Below are positions 25,976 through 37,500 of a DNA stretch of 64,000 nt, piece by piece. Numbering within the stretch: the first letter of the stretch is position 1; the number at the start of each line of letters is the position of its first letter. The position numbers and the translations under genes were made by a program. Source of the DNA: Odobenus rosmarus divergens. Taxonomy: Eukaryota > Chordata > Mammalia > Carnivora > Odobenidae. Under the pieces are notes generated by a model. That model did no database searches and was not told the DNA's origin. It saw nothing but the letters and a program-made list of their open reading frames with translations. The stretch lies in the NCBI RefSeq assembly GCF_000321225.1, contig NW_004450380.1, positions 838,860 through 902,859 on the forward strand. The letters are read 5' to 3'.

Positions 25976-26599
25976 TTCTCAGTTCTAGAAATGGAGAATG
26001 TGAGGTTGACGAAGATCTAGCCTCCTGCCTGAGGAGAATAGGTAGTTTGTGGTGGGAGTTTGAAGTCATGTCTCCACATCCAAGTGCAGCGGTCACTCGT
26101 CTGTTGGAGGATTCTTTTAAGTTAGTGGTGAATTTCAGTAGCATATTTCAAGTTTATTAATGTGTATGTTATGCTCTTTAGAAGTTATCACATATGAAAG
26201 CATACTGATACTATAGATGAAATCACAGGTCTTCTCTTCTGTATAAACAGTATCCATTGGTAAGTAGTTCATTCATTCTGATGCGTTTATCCAGCACCTC
26301 GCTAAGTGCTGCGGATGGAGAGCTGAATGAAACCCCATTCCTGTCCTTGGGGAACCCAAGTGAGTTCGGTGGGAGTGGCAGACAAACCACGACGATAGTA
26401 AGTGGACGGGAGCACAGTGGGATGGCTGGGATGGTGGGCTGCAGAAAGATCGGGAGAGTTGAGGGGCCAGTCTTCAGAGCCAGGAGTCTGAGCCCTGTGG
26501 ATCGGAAGGGCGAGGGAGGAGGTGACTGGAGGTGGTCCCCCCCATGACAGAGAGACACAGGGTGAGGAGCATGTCCTTCATGCCATGGTCATCCTGGAG

Positions 26600-26722
26600 T
26601 TGTCTGAGCTTAGACAGATGACTAATTTCTGTGCCTGGCTTTTCTCAAGCAAGAAACGATACCTACCTTTTGCTATTGTTAAGAGGGTTAAATGAGTTAG
26701 CGAATGTAAAATGTTTACTACT
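26600..26722 (+). mobile_element. MIR-family fragment
   Basis: GCCTGGCTTTTCTCAAGC ... ATACCTACCTTTTGC ... AGAGGGTTAAATGAGTTAGC is the 3' half of a MIR. Confidence 0.65.
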
Positions 26723-29228
26723 CGCTGGGAATAGTAGAGAAGTGAGTGCATCTTTTATGGTCAGATATTTGCACCCTTTAAATCCGTATGTTGTTTGAAA
26801 ACCGTTCTTCATTTCCATGAGGAGGCCCCCTGTTCCAGTGAAATCGTGGGTCAGATCATTTGAGAACACTTATCTAAGAAGGGAAGGTCAAATCTTTACT
26901 ATAGCCAGAGTGACCAAAGGAAGGGGCGCCGGCCTGAAAACATTTTAGGAGGAAGGACATTTGACCACCACCCGAACCCAAACCAAAACAACACAAAAAC
27001 AGGAAGAAAGAGAAAGAAAGACCCCACAGTAGTCGGTAGGAACCTGCCGGGTGAAATTATTGAGGGAAACGAAAACCTCTTATCTAAAAAACCTGTATTT
27101 ATGGGGATACTGGCCACCTCTGGAGGAAGAAGGAGTAGGGCCTGGGGATGATCCCGTGGCCGGTGGCCCCTGGGTGCTGGTACCAGCCTCACGAGTGTTC
27201 ATTTGATTAGTATAGCCATAACTTATTTACACACTGCATATATTTTGTATGTATCACATACAACATAAAAAATTTAAATATATGTACTCACTTGCTTTCA
27301 CAGTATTCACAGCAAATGAGTGTCTGAAGCATAGGACCCAGAGCCGGCAGCTCACAGGGCTTCTGTTTTGCATAAGATATTTTACCCAGCCCACTCAGCT
27401 CTATAAAGTTGTTTTCTATTGCACCACTTGCTCCATCTTATCCTGAAGTCTTGCATATTTAAAAAAAAAAAAAAACGTTGGTTGTGATCATGCCGACGGG
27501 GTGTGGCGGGGAGGATCGCTGTTGGATCAATAGAGCAGTGTCCAGGCCCAGCGCACAGAGCAGCCCCCTCACATCTGATCTGTGGGCTTCGGAAACCCAC
27601 GCTTGTTCCCATGGTAACCGTGGCCCCCCACCCGGCCCCCCCCACCCCGAGCCTTTGCCCCAGCCAGCCCGTGCTGACCACTCTGCTCTGTCCCAGCCTA
27701 GCTGCAGCTGCTCTCCCCCACCCCAGGCCCCCCACTCCTGCCCGGTGGTGGCGGTTACACACCCACAGGTCCTTAAGGAAATGGGCCCTGCACCTGCAGT
27801 CAGGGCGGCGAGCCCAGCCCGGGGTAGACAGTGGCCCGCAGGGGCCCTTCCTCACAGACTGGCTAAGCCCTCGGTACCCTCAAGGGCAAGGGCGCACCAG
27901 CTGCCTCCTGGGGAGGGCTGGCCGCCTGCCCCGGGCCGGCCTGGCCGTGGCTCTGCTGGGTGCCGCGAGTGCACAGGGCAGATGCCAAGTATGTCCCGGG
28001 GGCATCTGGGAGGGACGGAATAGCTGCCCGGTCCAGAGGTGAGCTGCGTGCAGGCCTTGGGTAAGAAGGTCCGAGTTAGGGATTGAGCTCTGGAATCGGA
28101 CGCTTACCCCCTCTCTCCCCTGCCGTGTGTGGTTTGCAGGCTGTCAGGGGCTCCTTTTCACAGGAGGGCCTGCTGCCCAGACAGACTCCAAAGTAGGCCC
28201 AGGGAGGGCGGCCCCAGTCTCTCCTCTAATTCCTCCGTGCCATGGGGAAGAAATGGTTCAAAACAGGGGACCCAAACAGAACAAGAAATTGCAAGCTCTC
28301 AGAATGACACTTACACTGAGAGCTGAACCTCGAAAATAGGAGGGGTCCCACTCCAGGCGGAGGGACCCCCCAGTGCCGAGAACCAACGTGGGAGAGCAGA
28401 GGGGCGTCTGGGTGGCTGGAGAGCAGGAGTCCTTGCAGGGCCGAGACAGGGTGAGATCGTCCAAAGGGTCAGTCAGGGTGCCTGTGTCCATGTGAGAAGG
28501 CTCTCCCTGGGCTTGGCCTTCATGCTCCTGCCCCTGGCCAGTGTGCCCACCCTTCCTAGCAGCTCCATGGCCACCACCCTGTCACCTTGCTTCTTTTCTC
28601 GACAAATACCTGTGCCCTCCGAACCGGGGCAGAACGTTCGGAAGGCTGCGGAGCAGGGGTTTCCCCTTGCTCGCCCGGCTGGCCTGCCCCCTTGCCTCGG
28701 GGTGGGGGGGGGTTGGTGAGGGCCCCAGTCTCTGCTGCGGGTGCGCCTCCCCCCGCTTGGGGGAGCCTGGCACCTTTGCCTCGAGGAGTTCCTCTCCCTC
28801 CTGCCCACCGGCTCAAGCCCCTTCCATCCTCGGCACCCCTCCGGCTCCTTTGCCCTCAGCCAAGCCTCTCTCCCCCTCTCCAGAACAGTCTCCCCTCTTC
28901 CGTCCCTATAAGCGGGCTTCCACCCACCTCCCTACTGATGGGGCAGGCAGCTGGGGCCAGCCAGTCCACGATCTGCTCCAGTACCAAGTGGCATCTCACG
29001 CAAAGGCCCTCTCTTCCTCCCGGAAAGCGTCTCCTCCCTTAAGCTCCAGGTCCTTCTCTCCTGGCTGTCCTCCCTCCTCTTGGTCAGTCGTCGGTCTCTG
29101 TGGCTTGCTGGCTCCCGGGCCCCTGCTAGCCTGTAAATGTGGCCGATCCCCAAGGCCCTGCCCTGGCCCACTGCAGCAGATGTGCAAAGCTGGTAGCCTC
29201 CAGGGGGCTTGGATGCCTATAGAGAGAT

Positions 29229-29427
29229 TTTTAAATATTTTATTTATTTATTTATTTGAGAGAGAGAGAGAGCACCCAAGCAGGGGGAGGAGCAGAGGAA
29301 GAGGGACAGACAGGCTCCCCGCTGAGCATGGAGCCCAACTCGGGGCTCGATCCCAGGACCCCAACATCACAACATGAGCGGAAACAAAGAGTTGGATGCT
29401 CAACCTACTGAGCCACCCAGGCGCCCC
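29229..29427 (-). mobile_element. CAN-SINE
   Basis: Complete minus-strand copy ending GAGCCACCCAGGCGCCCC. It is the last SINE before the 22-kb SINE-free interval. Confidence 0.95.
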
Positions 29428-29904
29428 AAGGACACCTGTATTTTGAACAAACTTGAAAACCTCTGCCAGGCTTTCCTGGATGAATCTTGCCCCGCGTTCA
29501 CGGGCGCACCTCTCAGCAGGTGTAGCCCACATAGCTGGACATCCAGCCAGACCTGTCCCAGGCCCCAGGCCGCCTACCTGCTCGGTGGGTGCGCGGCTCA
29601 CAGGTACCTCCCCCTGACTCCAGAACTTCTACCCCAGGCCTGTCCCTCCTCCCATCCTCTCTTTCCTGGTACAGGGACCACTACTGCCCTGAGGACCAGG
29701 TCCACGTCTGTTGGTTTGGCTGCAGAGCTTGCTGGGGCCAGCATCACTAACACTGTGAGCAGCCTGCGGACTCTGGTCCAGCCACACTGCCCACTCTCGG
29801 TTCTCGGACAGCATGGCCTTTGCAGCACCCCTTCTCCTATGGGGAGCCCCGACCCCCCCCAAAGACAATACCCATTCCTCTTTCGCATCCTCACTTACCG
29901 GCCG

Positions 29905-30035
29905 AGTGGCCTAAACCAGCCCTTATCCTGTCTGTGCCTGGGTTTCCTCATCCTTAAAGTGGGGATAAGACTAGTTCCTGCCTTGTGGGGTGGTCGTGAG
30001 CACTTAGTGCGGGGCCTGGCATGTGGTCAGCACTC
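29905..30035 (+). mobile_element. MIR fragment
   Basis: GGGTTTCCTCATCCTTAAAG, then GGTCGTGAGCACTTAGTGC and GCCTGGCATGTGGTCAGCAC. Confidence 0.7.
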
Positions 30036-30369
30036 TGGAGATGGTCTGTTTCCTGGGTAGGCGCCAGCACCCTGGACCCCACGCTTGCCCAGTGCCCACT
30101 GGTTTCCCTTTTACTCGGTCTAGTTCAAGTGCCGAAACTTTTCCTTTTCCAGCTGGTCTCTCCTTAATTGGCTGGGAGCCCCACCCCCCCCACCTCCCAC
30201 CCACCCCCACCTCCAACAACCCCCCTCCCGCCCCGCCACCTCCAGGGACCAGTTGTAATTCCTGATGTATTTCCAGTATCTACCCTATAGTACTTGACCC
30301 ATGAGAGATGCTTACCAAGGAAGGGTTGACCGGTTGATTTGTTGAATTAACTCAATGAACGAACCATTC

Positions 30370-30543
30370 CTTAACAGTAGTTAAGAACACCTCTGAGTTC
30401 GAGCGCTTCCTGTATGGCTTTGTGCAAGTTCACTGAACCTCTCAGCATCAGTTTCTCATCTGTAAAATGGGACGTTAGCACCTACCTTTTAATTCAATAA
30501 TCCGTGCGGGGGACTAAGCTCAGGGCTCAGTAAATGTTAGCCA
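30370..30543 (+). mobile_element. MIR relic
   Basis: CAGTTTCTCATCTGTAAAAT with flanking MIR sequence and GGGCTCAGTAAATGTTAGCC. Confidence 0.8.
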
Positions 30544-32339
30544 TGGCCCGCGGTGGGAGCTGCAGCTGTGGTTGGCTGAGCGCGCGCACTTAGAAGGACA
30601 AACATGAGGGCCATAAGCAGCATGGAAAATAAAAGACGACTTTTATGTCACAGGACACCCCAGGATATCTCTTCTAACCCATGGTAGTGAAACCTCCAAG
30701 AACAGAGTAGAGGCAGGGTTGTGCGGTGTTTGGGGCCGGCTGTTCCAAGAAATAACTTGTTAATTAAAAAAAAAAAAAGTCTTCCCAATATTCATAAAAC
30801 ACCTCGAGAGGGCTGCTACTGAAATTTATTTCCTTAACCGAGTCCCTTTTATCTAAAATCTGGGTTTCTTCTTTGTTTCTGTCCTTTAACAAATGTGGGT
30901 TTGGGTTGTTGTTTTTTACCTTTTCTGAGCTTGTGACTGACTTCCTTGCAGCACGTGAGTGACATAATAGAGGCTGACCTTGAACAAGGAGGGAGCATGT
31001 CTTTTAAAGGGGGAAAAGTCCCCCAAGATGGCCCTGGGGTGTGCAAGTTGGCTCCCGCTGTGAAGCTGGGGGGGCTTCTGCCTCAGGGAAGGAAGGCTTT
31101 CCGGAGGCCCTTACTCCTCACGTCATCGGTGGTACTTCTGCAGGATGACACCCGGCTTGATTCAGCCGCTCCAGGTGGGGCCTGGGTGCTCTCAGGTAAT
31201 CGCCACAGGCATCTGAAGCCTACGGTTTGCAAAATGTTGCCAACAGAGCCTGGCCTAGGTCCTGGGGGCTCCAAGGGAGGAGGGTCTAGGCAGGAACTGG
31301 CCCCCTTTCTGGCTGTAAGCCGGTGTGGCCAGCCCAGGGCCGGCATTTTGTGCTGTGAGGAGAGCAGGGTTTGGCTCAGCCCATAGCTCTGGATCAGGCA
31401 GCCACCTCTTTCCAGGAGCCCAGAAACACACACTCAAGCCATCAGTCCATAGGACTGTTACTCCATTTGATCAAAGCACAGGGCAAGGGACCACATGGAG
31501 AAAGGCCACTCCTGGCGCCTTGCTGCCGTTAAGCCTTAATGGTGTCATCCATTTATCTCGTGTTTCTCTTGCATTTGTTTCCAGCCAGCATGAAACCAGT
31601 GGGCTACTACCTGGCTAGTGCTTAGCCTGGGGCTGTCTCCACACCCAGGACTTGGGGGGCGCCACCCAAGGGTTTAGATAGCTCAGCTGCTAATGATGAT
31701 GCTTGTCCTCTGATTCAAATATCCAAGCAGCAGGTTGTCTGCTTCTCAAAGAAAAAGGCTCTTCTCCTCACCTCTGCATCTTCTACGGGACCCACTCCAG
31801 TCCTGGGCAGCAGAGCAGATGCTCAGATGAGCGGTGGCTGCCTGCATCTGTCGGTGGGTCAGCCCGGGCAGAGTGCCCCTGCCCCGCACCCCCGCAGCCC
31901 GCTGGCGGGGCTTCTGGGCTGCCCTGGGATGTCCTCGCCCCTCCAGGAGACGGTGCAGGAAAACTCCCGTTTGATCTGAGGTCCAGGGGTGGTTTTGAGG
32001 CTGCTCTCAGGAAACCTTGTCCCCATGTGACAGTGTGATGGGTGGCCATGGGGACAGAGGGGGCTTCCCACAGCTGCAGTGCCCTGGCTTCCCCAGGATC
32101 GGAGGGAGGGTCACAGGGGCCAGGGGGCATGACTACCGTGTATACAGTGTCGAAAGCAGGAAACCGCTCACACTTGGTTGGAAGATCTTGGTGTTTGGTT
32201 CTGCCCCAGCCTGATCCGGGACACTGGGAAGCCAGTCAGGGCCGGAGCAGCTGACCCTGGCCCTTAACAGCCACACACACAGGAGGGAAGAACTAAGTCC
32301 TGCCCTGGCTCCTTCCTTGCTCTTTTTCCAGAACCCGCA

Positions 32340-32480
32340 GGAGGCCTGAGGCTAGGAGGCGGGGCTTGGGCCTGTGGGCGGGGCCAGATGGCGGCCCCCC
32401 GCGCAGGGGGCAGGGTGGGCTGTGTAAGCGTGCGTCCTGCTGCCTGGGCGCCTGCCGCCGGCTCTCGGTTTCCTGCTCTT
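32340..32480. promoter_or_regulatory. Promoter-like GC-box / YY1 cluster
   Basis: Two GC boxes (GGCGGGGC about 32357 and GGGCGGGGC about 32377) lie next to AGATGGCGGC at 32386-32395, a close match to the YY1 core. CpG-containing sequence continues to about 32475. It lies about 1.3 kb upstream of the SDCCAG8 penultimate exon. This is motif evidence only. Confidence 0.4.
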
Positions 32481-33781
32481 CGCACTTGCCGCTGTAGGAA
32501 GTAGCAAAAGGCCCGGGCGTGCTTGAAAAGGGGGAGCCCTCAGTGCGAGAGGAGGAGGAGGAGACCGGGGTGGGGACCCAAGTGTGCCTTCGGGGACAGC
32601 TTGAACAAAGATGCCTACAAAAATCCTTCTGAGGTTGAGAAGGGCGGGCAGGGCCCGCGGTCGGTGCAGTCTCGGAAATGGGACAGGCTTGCAGGTGGCA
32701 CGAGAATCTGGGAAAGCGTGAGCAATACTAGAGTGTCATTAGGTTTCCCAGAATGTAGTTTTACCCGCCGCCTCCCTGTTGGGTTAGGAAAGGAGTTCGC
32801 CCACCCCCAGGCCCGGGTCTCTGCCCTCGTCAATGCTTCATTGTGCTGCGAGCGCACAAGAAGCTTGGCCGGCCGCAGGAAGGCTTAACTGTGGGGCAGC
32901 CTGACGCCAGTGTCTGCACATCACCTCGTGGCCTCTGACTCAGTGAGTGTTGGACATGTAGCCTGGAGTTTGAAATGCATCTTGAGCTTTTAAAATCCTT
33001 TCCTTGTGAAAATACAAGTTAATTTCACCATTAGTGCTTTTGGTCGGCCAGGAAGGGTGCAGGACACAGCCAACTTCTTTCCAGAACAGTTCTGGGTAGT
33101 TGTGCAACTCTAAATTTAATCCAAAGCCTACATTTCCAGGGGTGAGTGTGCTGTAGGAAGCTGTCTGTGGACAAATGAGGATAATAGTTTGAGTGAATTA
33201 GCAAGTCTGGAGAGGAGGACCCATCAGCAGAATGACAAATTTAGGATCTTTAAAGACATCTGGTCAGCGATGCCGGAGCTCATGATTGACTGAGTGATTA
33301 ATAATGGAAAACCCTTAGTTCAGTGTTTCTGCTGTCCCTCGCCCACTTCCCCAGCCAGGGCGGGCCGTCTGCTCCAGCCTCCCAGATACGTTTCCAGCTG
33401 AACAATGGAGGCATTTAGGCCCCTCGTCTTTGACGTCTGTGAGTTTAAGGTTTTGGTTTTTCTTCTCCTTATCCAACTTCTCTGTGTGTTTCCTCATTGA
33501 CAACTCCTGGAGAAGGCTCCTGATTCCCTTTCACATTTGATACGATTCCATTCAGCTTAATCAATGCTGTGTTCCAAGAGCCTGCTGCTGGCCAGCGCCT
33601 CGCCCCTCAGGGTCGCCTAGATTTATAGCTCCGGGTTCACCAACCAGGGCTTCCCTCGGACATGCACAGCAGCAGGACACACTGAAGGGCTGAAGTTGGC
33701 CATTGCCCCTCTTGCTCGCTGCAGCTGGTTGCCCCCGCGTCTCGGGACCTATCCCTAACTCTGCGGTGGATCTCTCTGCAG

Positions 33782-33908
33782 GCTAAAGCAGCTGGACAAG
33801 CACAGCCAGGCCACAGCCCAGCAGCTGGTGCAGCTTCTCAACAAGCAGAACCAGCTTCTGCTGGAGAGACAGAGCCTGTCAGAAGAGGTGGGACGTCTGA
33901 GATCCCAG
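33782..33908 (+). CDS. SDCCAG8: SDCCAG8 penultimate coding exon
   Basis: SDCCAG8 (also CCCAP/NPHP10) is a centrosomal and ciliary-base coiled-coil protein; loss causes nephronophthisis-type ciliopathy (family knowledge). The exon is 127 bp: one base completing a codon, then 42 codons opening LKQLDKHSQATAQQLVQLLN and continuing KQNQLLLERQSLSEEVGRL, ending RSQ. This Leu/Gln-rich heptad-like pattern matches the C-terminal coiled coil of the human protein as I recall it. A pyrimidine-rich tract and CAG precede it (AG at 33780-33781), and the donor GTACTG follows at 33909. The exon ends in phase 0, which fits the start of the terminal exon at 42707. No other SDCCAG8 exon was recognised upstream in the window. 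Reading frames running past 33908 into the intron are not coding. Confidence 0.93.
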
Positions 33909-34414
33909 GTACTGTGCAAACCCAGCACAGGGGTGGGGCGCTGGGGGGAGTCCTCTGGGCCGGCTCACCCACCAGAGAACACAGCAGCGTCTGTGTGGGG
34001 GGCTTTTTCTCATTCCTTGTTTCAGAGCTGCGTCGGAACAGGTGAAATCCCCAGTGGTCCCATTGGGCAGCTCGTAAGCTGGCAGGGGGATCCTGAAGAC
34101 TATGCTGGGCACAGTGGGGGACACGGATGTGAGGGCCATGGGCCTGCCCTCTTGCGGGAGCTAAAGTTCATGCACAACAACCCTCGATTCAACAGGCCAC
34201 ACTGAGGGGCACAGCCCGTGGAAGGACATGGAAGGCTACGGTGGTGAGCAGGCTTCTTGCAGGAAGTAGACTCTGAACCGCCCCTGGGGGATGTGTACAG
34301 TTTGAATTGGTTGAGGAGAGAGGGGCTGCCAACTGGGGGAGCCACGGTGAGTGGACTGCAGGAGTCTTGTCCGAAGTCAGCTGCCAGATAATTGAGCCCA
34401 GCAGTGCTACCCGT

Positions 34415-34545
34415 AGAGCGCACACTAACTCTTGTTACCCTTGAACGAGCTTGCAAGATCGCTTCCTGTCTCCACTTTGCAGATAGGGAAACCGAGGCAC
34501 CAACAGCCTGCGCAGCTAGCAAGTAGGGACACTATGCATGGCACC
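34415..34545 (-). mobile_element. MIR fragment
   Basis: CCACTTTGCAGATAGGGAAA CCGAGGCACC on +, a minus-strand MIR, in the last SDCCAG8 intron. Confidence 0.7.
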
Positions 34546-37500
34546 TAAGGCTGACGCCACAGCCCCGGCCTTCTGTTGAGGGTAGACCTGGGGCCACCAG
34601 AAGGGACAGTGGAGGGAGGAGAATATCCAGGAGAGTCTGCAGTGTGCAGTGTGGCGTGAGACCTTTTTCCCCTAAGTAGCTTCTCTTCCTGTCAGAGGAG
34701 CTGTGCTTTTTGCCCCATCAAGCAATGTGTTAGGATAATGAGGCAGTCCAGGGGCTGGCCACGGTCTCCTCCTTGTCTTAGGACCTTGTATTAGGATGGC
34801 CCCCAGGTGCCCACACAGTGAGTGCTGGGAATGATTAACGGAAAAAATGCCTCTGGAAATGAGAAGAGGGGGAAACTGTCTCTCATTCTTCTTTCAAAAT
34901 GTGCTGAATGGGTATCGGGGAGCCGCTCTCCCCTGAGTGAATTTTCCCACTCAGCGCACCAAAACCCTCAACAGGAACTACTCATTTTTCCACGTAGAGT
35001 AAGAGAACACTCCCAGTGCCAGGCGCTGAACTATGGCCTGGGGTTGGGGGCCCACCTGTACACCGTGCCCCTGGTGCCACTGACCCTCTCATACGACACA
35101 CCATGGTCGTCCGGGAAGGCTTGCTAACAGGTAACTGCGAGGAACACGGATTCAGGGCCTCTGTTCACACATGCCAGGAATCGACATTTTTAACAAGCTG
35201 GTTGGGTAATTCTGAGGGACTCGGAGCTCTAGAGCCTCCGAAGGGCTTGGGCGCAACCTGGGCCACAGCCCAACTGTCTGCGCGGGTCCTGCAGGAGGCA
35301 GGGCGAGCGAGCTGTGAAGCCAGCCAAGGGTTGGGGCCACCGGCTCTCCAGGCAGGTGACTAGGCTCCTGTCACACGCAGTGGAGGGACAGGGGCTCCTA
35401 GCATGAGTGAATCCTTTGGCTCTAGGAGCCAAGAACCACTTCAGAATAAGACTTGTGGGGCATCTTCTGTACAAGCTCCGAGCACATGGCAGTTTCCTGT
35501 TGATTCTGGACCAGAGCATTGTCATGTAGGGTTTCCCTTTTAACTCCCCATCTGCCTACCTCGCAGCCATTCAGATCTTAACATGGACCATCGGTGCTTA
35601 GAAAACTCTTCCAGGGCTTTAAAAAACTTGATAATTGCCAAATGGATTGCAAAATTTTCATAAAATGCATTTAAAAAAAGGAAAACCCAAAACCTCAAAA
35701 AATCCTCAGAAAAACGAGCAGGTCTTTTTTCTCTTGCCTGAAGCCACAGAGATGCTTTGACCATCCTGATTTATCTGATACCAGCCCATCTGGCTCATCT
35801 CTAAAGGGATCTTTCAGATTCAAATAGTACATTTGGAGTTATTTTAATATGAACAGGACAAAAGACATTTCATAGAGGGACCGTTGGCTTTCAGTAGCAA
35901 ATACTAGCATTCAAAGAAGAGGCAGGGATCCAGTTTTGCAAGCTCGCTGCGGAATATCTAAACCGAAGGCCTGCTCTTTCTACCCAAGTGTGGCATTAGA
36001 CTACTTCGGCCGTGGAATAAACTGGAATTGTGAGTTTAGCTTCCAACTGCTGAGGTGAACAAGGCTGCTGTGTGCTCCCAGCAGGGATCTCGGAGGACAC
36101 AGCCCGCTGTGAGCTCCTGAGTGACTGACCCCGCTCCCTGTTTTCCTGGAGAGACACTGGTTCATCTCTCGTTTAGGGATGAACCGTTTAACTAAAGGCT
36201 TCCGTTTTCTCAGCTTGGATGGATTAAGCATAAGGCCTTAATTGCTTGTGTCAGACTCTCAAACTCTGTCCACCCGACACCCAGCAGGGAGTGGAGAGCT
36301 CCTGGCCTGGGCCGCTGCTCCGTAGCTGAGTCCCAGGCCTCTGGTTTGCTCCCAGGCCCCGAGCCCTGGGCCTGGAGCAGATGACGGACCTCAGGTCGGC
36401 CTGCCGCCTCTGACGGAAAACAGCGACGTCTGTTCAGAAGGTTTTCTTATTCTCAATCGTTTCTGCTTACATCCTGAAACCCGCACAACAGTCTGGCAGA
36501 GCAAGCCGGTCGTAGTTGTAACTAGGCCGCAGTGATGGTTTTAACCGTGACAATTCCAGTCTTCCCCTGCAACACTGCTGGCCGCCAGTGGGCCTGGCTC
36601 AGGGCTTCAGGGCCGCCTTGTTCTTCGTGTGACTAAAAGCAGTGGCTTTGTTACTCTCCTGCCTCATGCTGCGGGTGGGGAACTTCTAGAAAATGGCTTT
36701 TAAAATGTCCTAAAATGGCTATATTGGTCATCCCGAAGACCCCCACCCAGCCTGCCTGCAGACACGGCCCCACGGCCCCTCCCTGGGCACGGGCCCTGTG
36801 CCCTCCTCTTGGTGGGGACAGAGACTCTGGCTGGGTCTCAGGGGAGTGGTGGCGGGGCCTGGTGGCTGGGAGCAGGGGATCAGTGGTCTGGGACCCAGCG
36901 CCCAGGGTTCTAACATCTGGCCAAGGAGGATGGCACCAGCTGCTGAGGAGATCAGTCTCTTCTTGGGGAGAATGGCAGCTGAGCGATGGGAAAGAACAGA
37001 AGTTGTCCGTTTAGAGGATGGTTTTATACCCCGAGAGTTTGTGGAGGAACTACTCATTGGGCAACGATTCGGGGTTCCGATTTGCGTCTTCTGATAGCTG
37101 CCTTCCCCCCGGGCCCTAGGGCTCCGTCCTCAGTGCTCGGTCTGGGGAGGGGCGCCCTTCCAGTCCCTGCAGACGAAGCATCTCTACAGTCGGGAAGCTC
37201 TCCTGAGACTGACTTATCAGTGATTAATCAGTTGGCCCTGTGACTTTTGCGCATTCTTGGCAGTGAACTGACTTTCTAATTTGATTCAAACTTGTGCTTG
37301 GATCCAACAGCCACATGTGATTATAATGAAAATCATGGATATTGTCTCATTACATGGAAGGATCTGGCCAGAGAGCCGAAAGGAGCAAAGAACCGGGCAC
37401 GGGGGAGGAAGGGAGGCAGGGCCCATTTGTGACCTGAAGCCAGGGGCAGGGCACCTTCAGAAATGGCAGCTCGAGGGAGGGTCACCGGGCGGGGGTCCTG

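Larger units (their letters stand above)
1..33781 (+). other. SDCCAG8: SDCCAG8 late intron (partial)
   Basis: Everything left of the exon at 33782 is read as one large intron of SDCCAG8, because no spliced exon, no retrogene and no structured RNA gene could be recognised on either strand. Segments without a listed feature are ordinary AT-rich intron from 1 to about 12 kb and from 15.3 to 20.2 kb, and GC-richer intron from 27.5 to 33 kb. Many overlapping frames open on both strands in the GC-rich part simply for lack of stops. A missed short coiled-coil exon is possible. Confidence 0.7.

Noticed and set aside
27382..28042. Three overlapping frames of 157-181 codons
   Set aside because: C-rich intron sequence; no splice structure, no recognisable domain, both strands open.
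28541..29377. 278-codon + frame
   Set aside because: GC-rich intron with few stops; it runs into a CAN-SINE, overlaps other long frames on both strands and matches no family I know.
32395..32412. Possible CTCF site (CGCGCAGGGGGCAGG)
   Set aside because: Only about 10 of 13 core positions fit; too weak to list.
33828..34205. 125-codon frame continuing past the SDCCAG8 exon
   Set aside because: Begins inside the real exon at a GTG and reads through a good splice donor into the intron; only 33782-33908 is coding.
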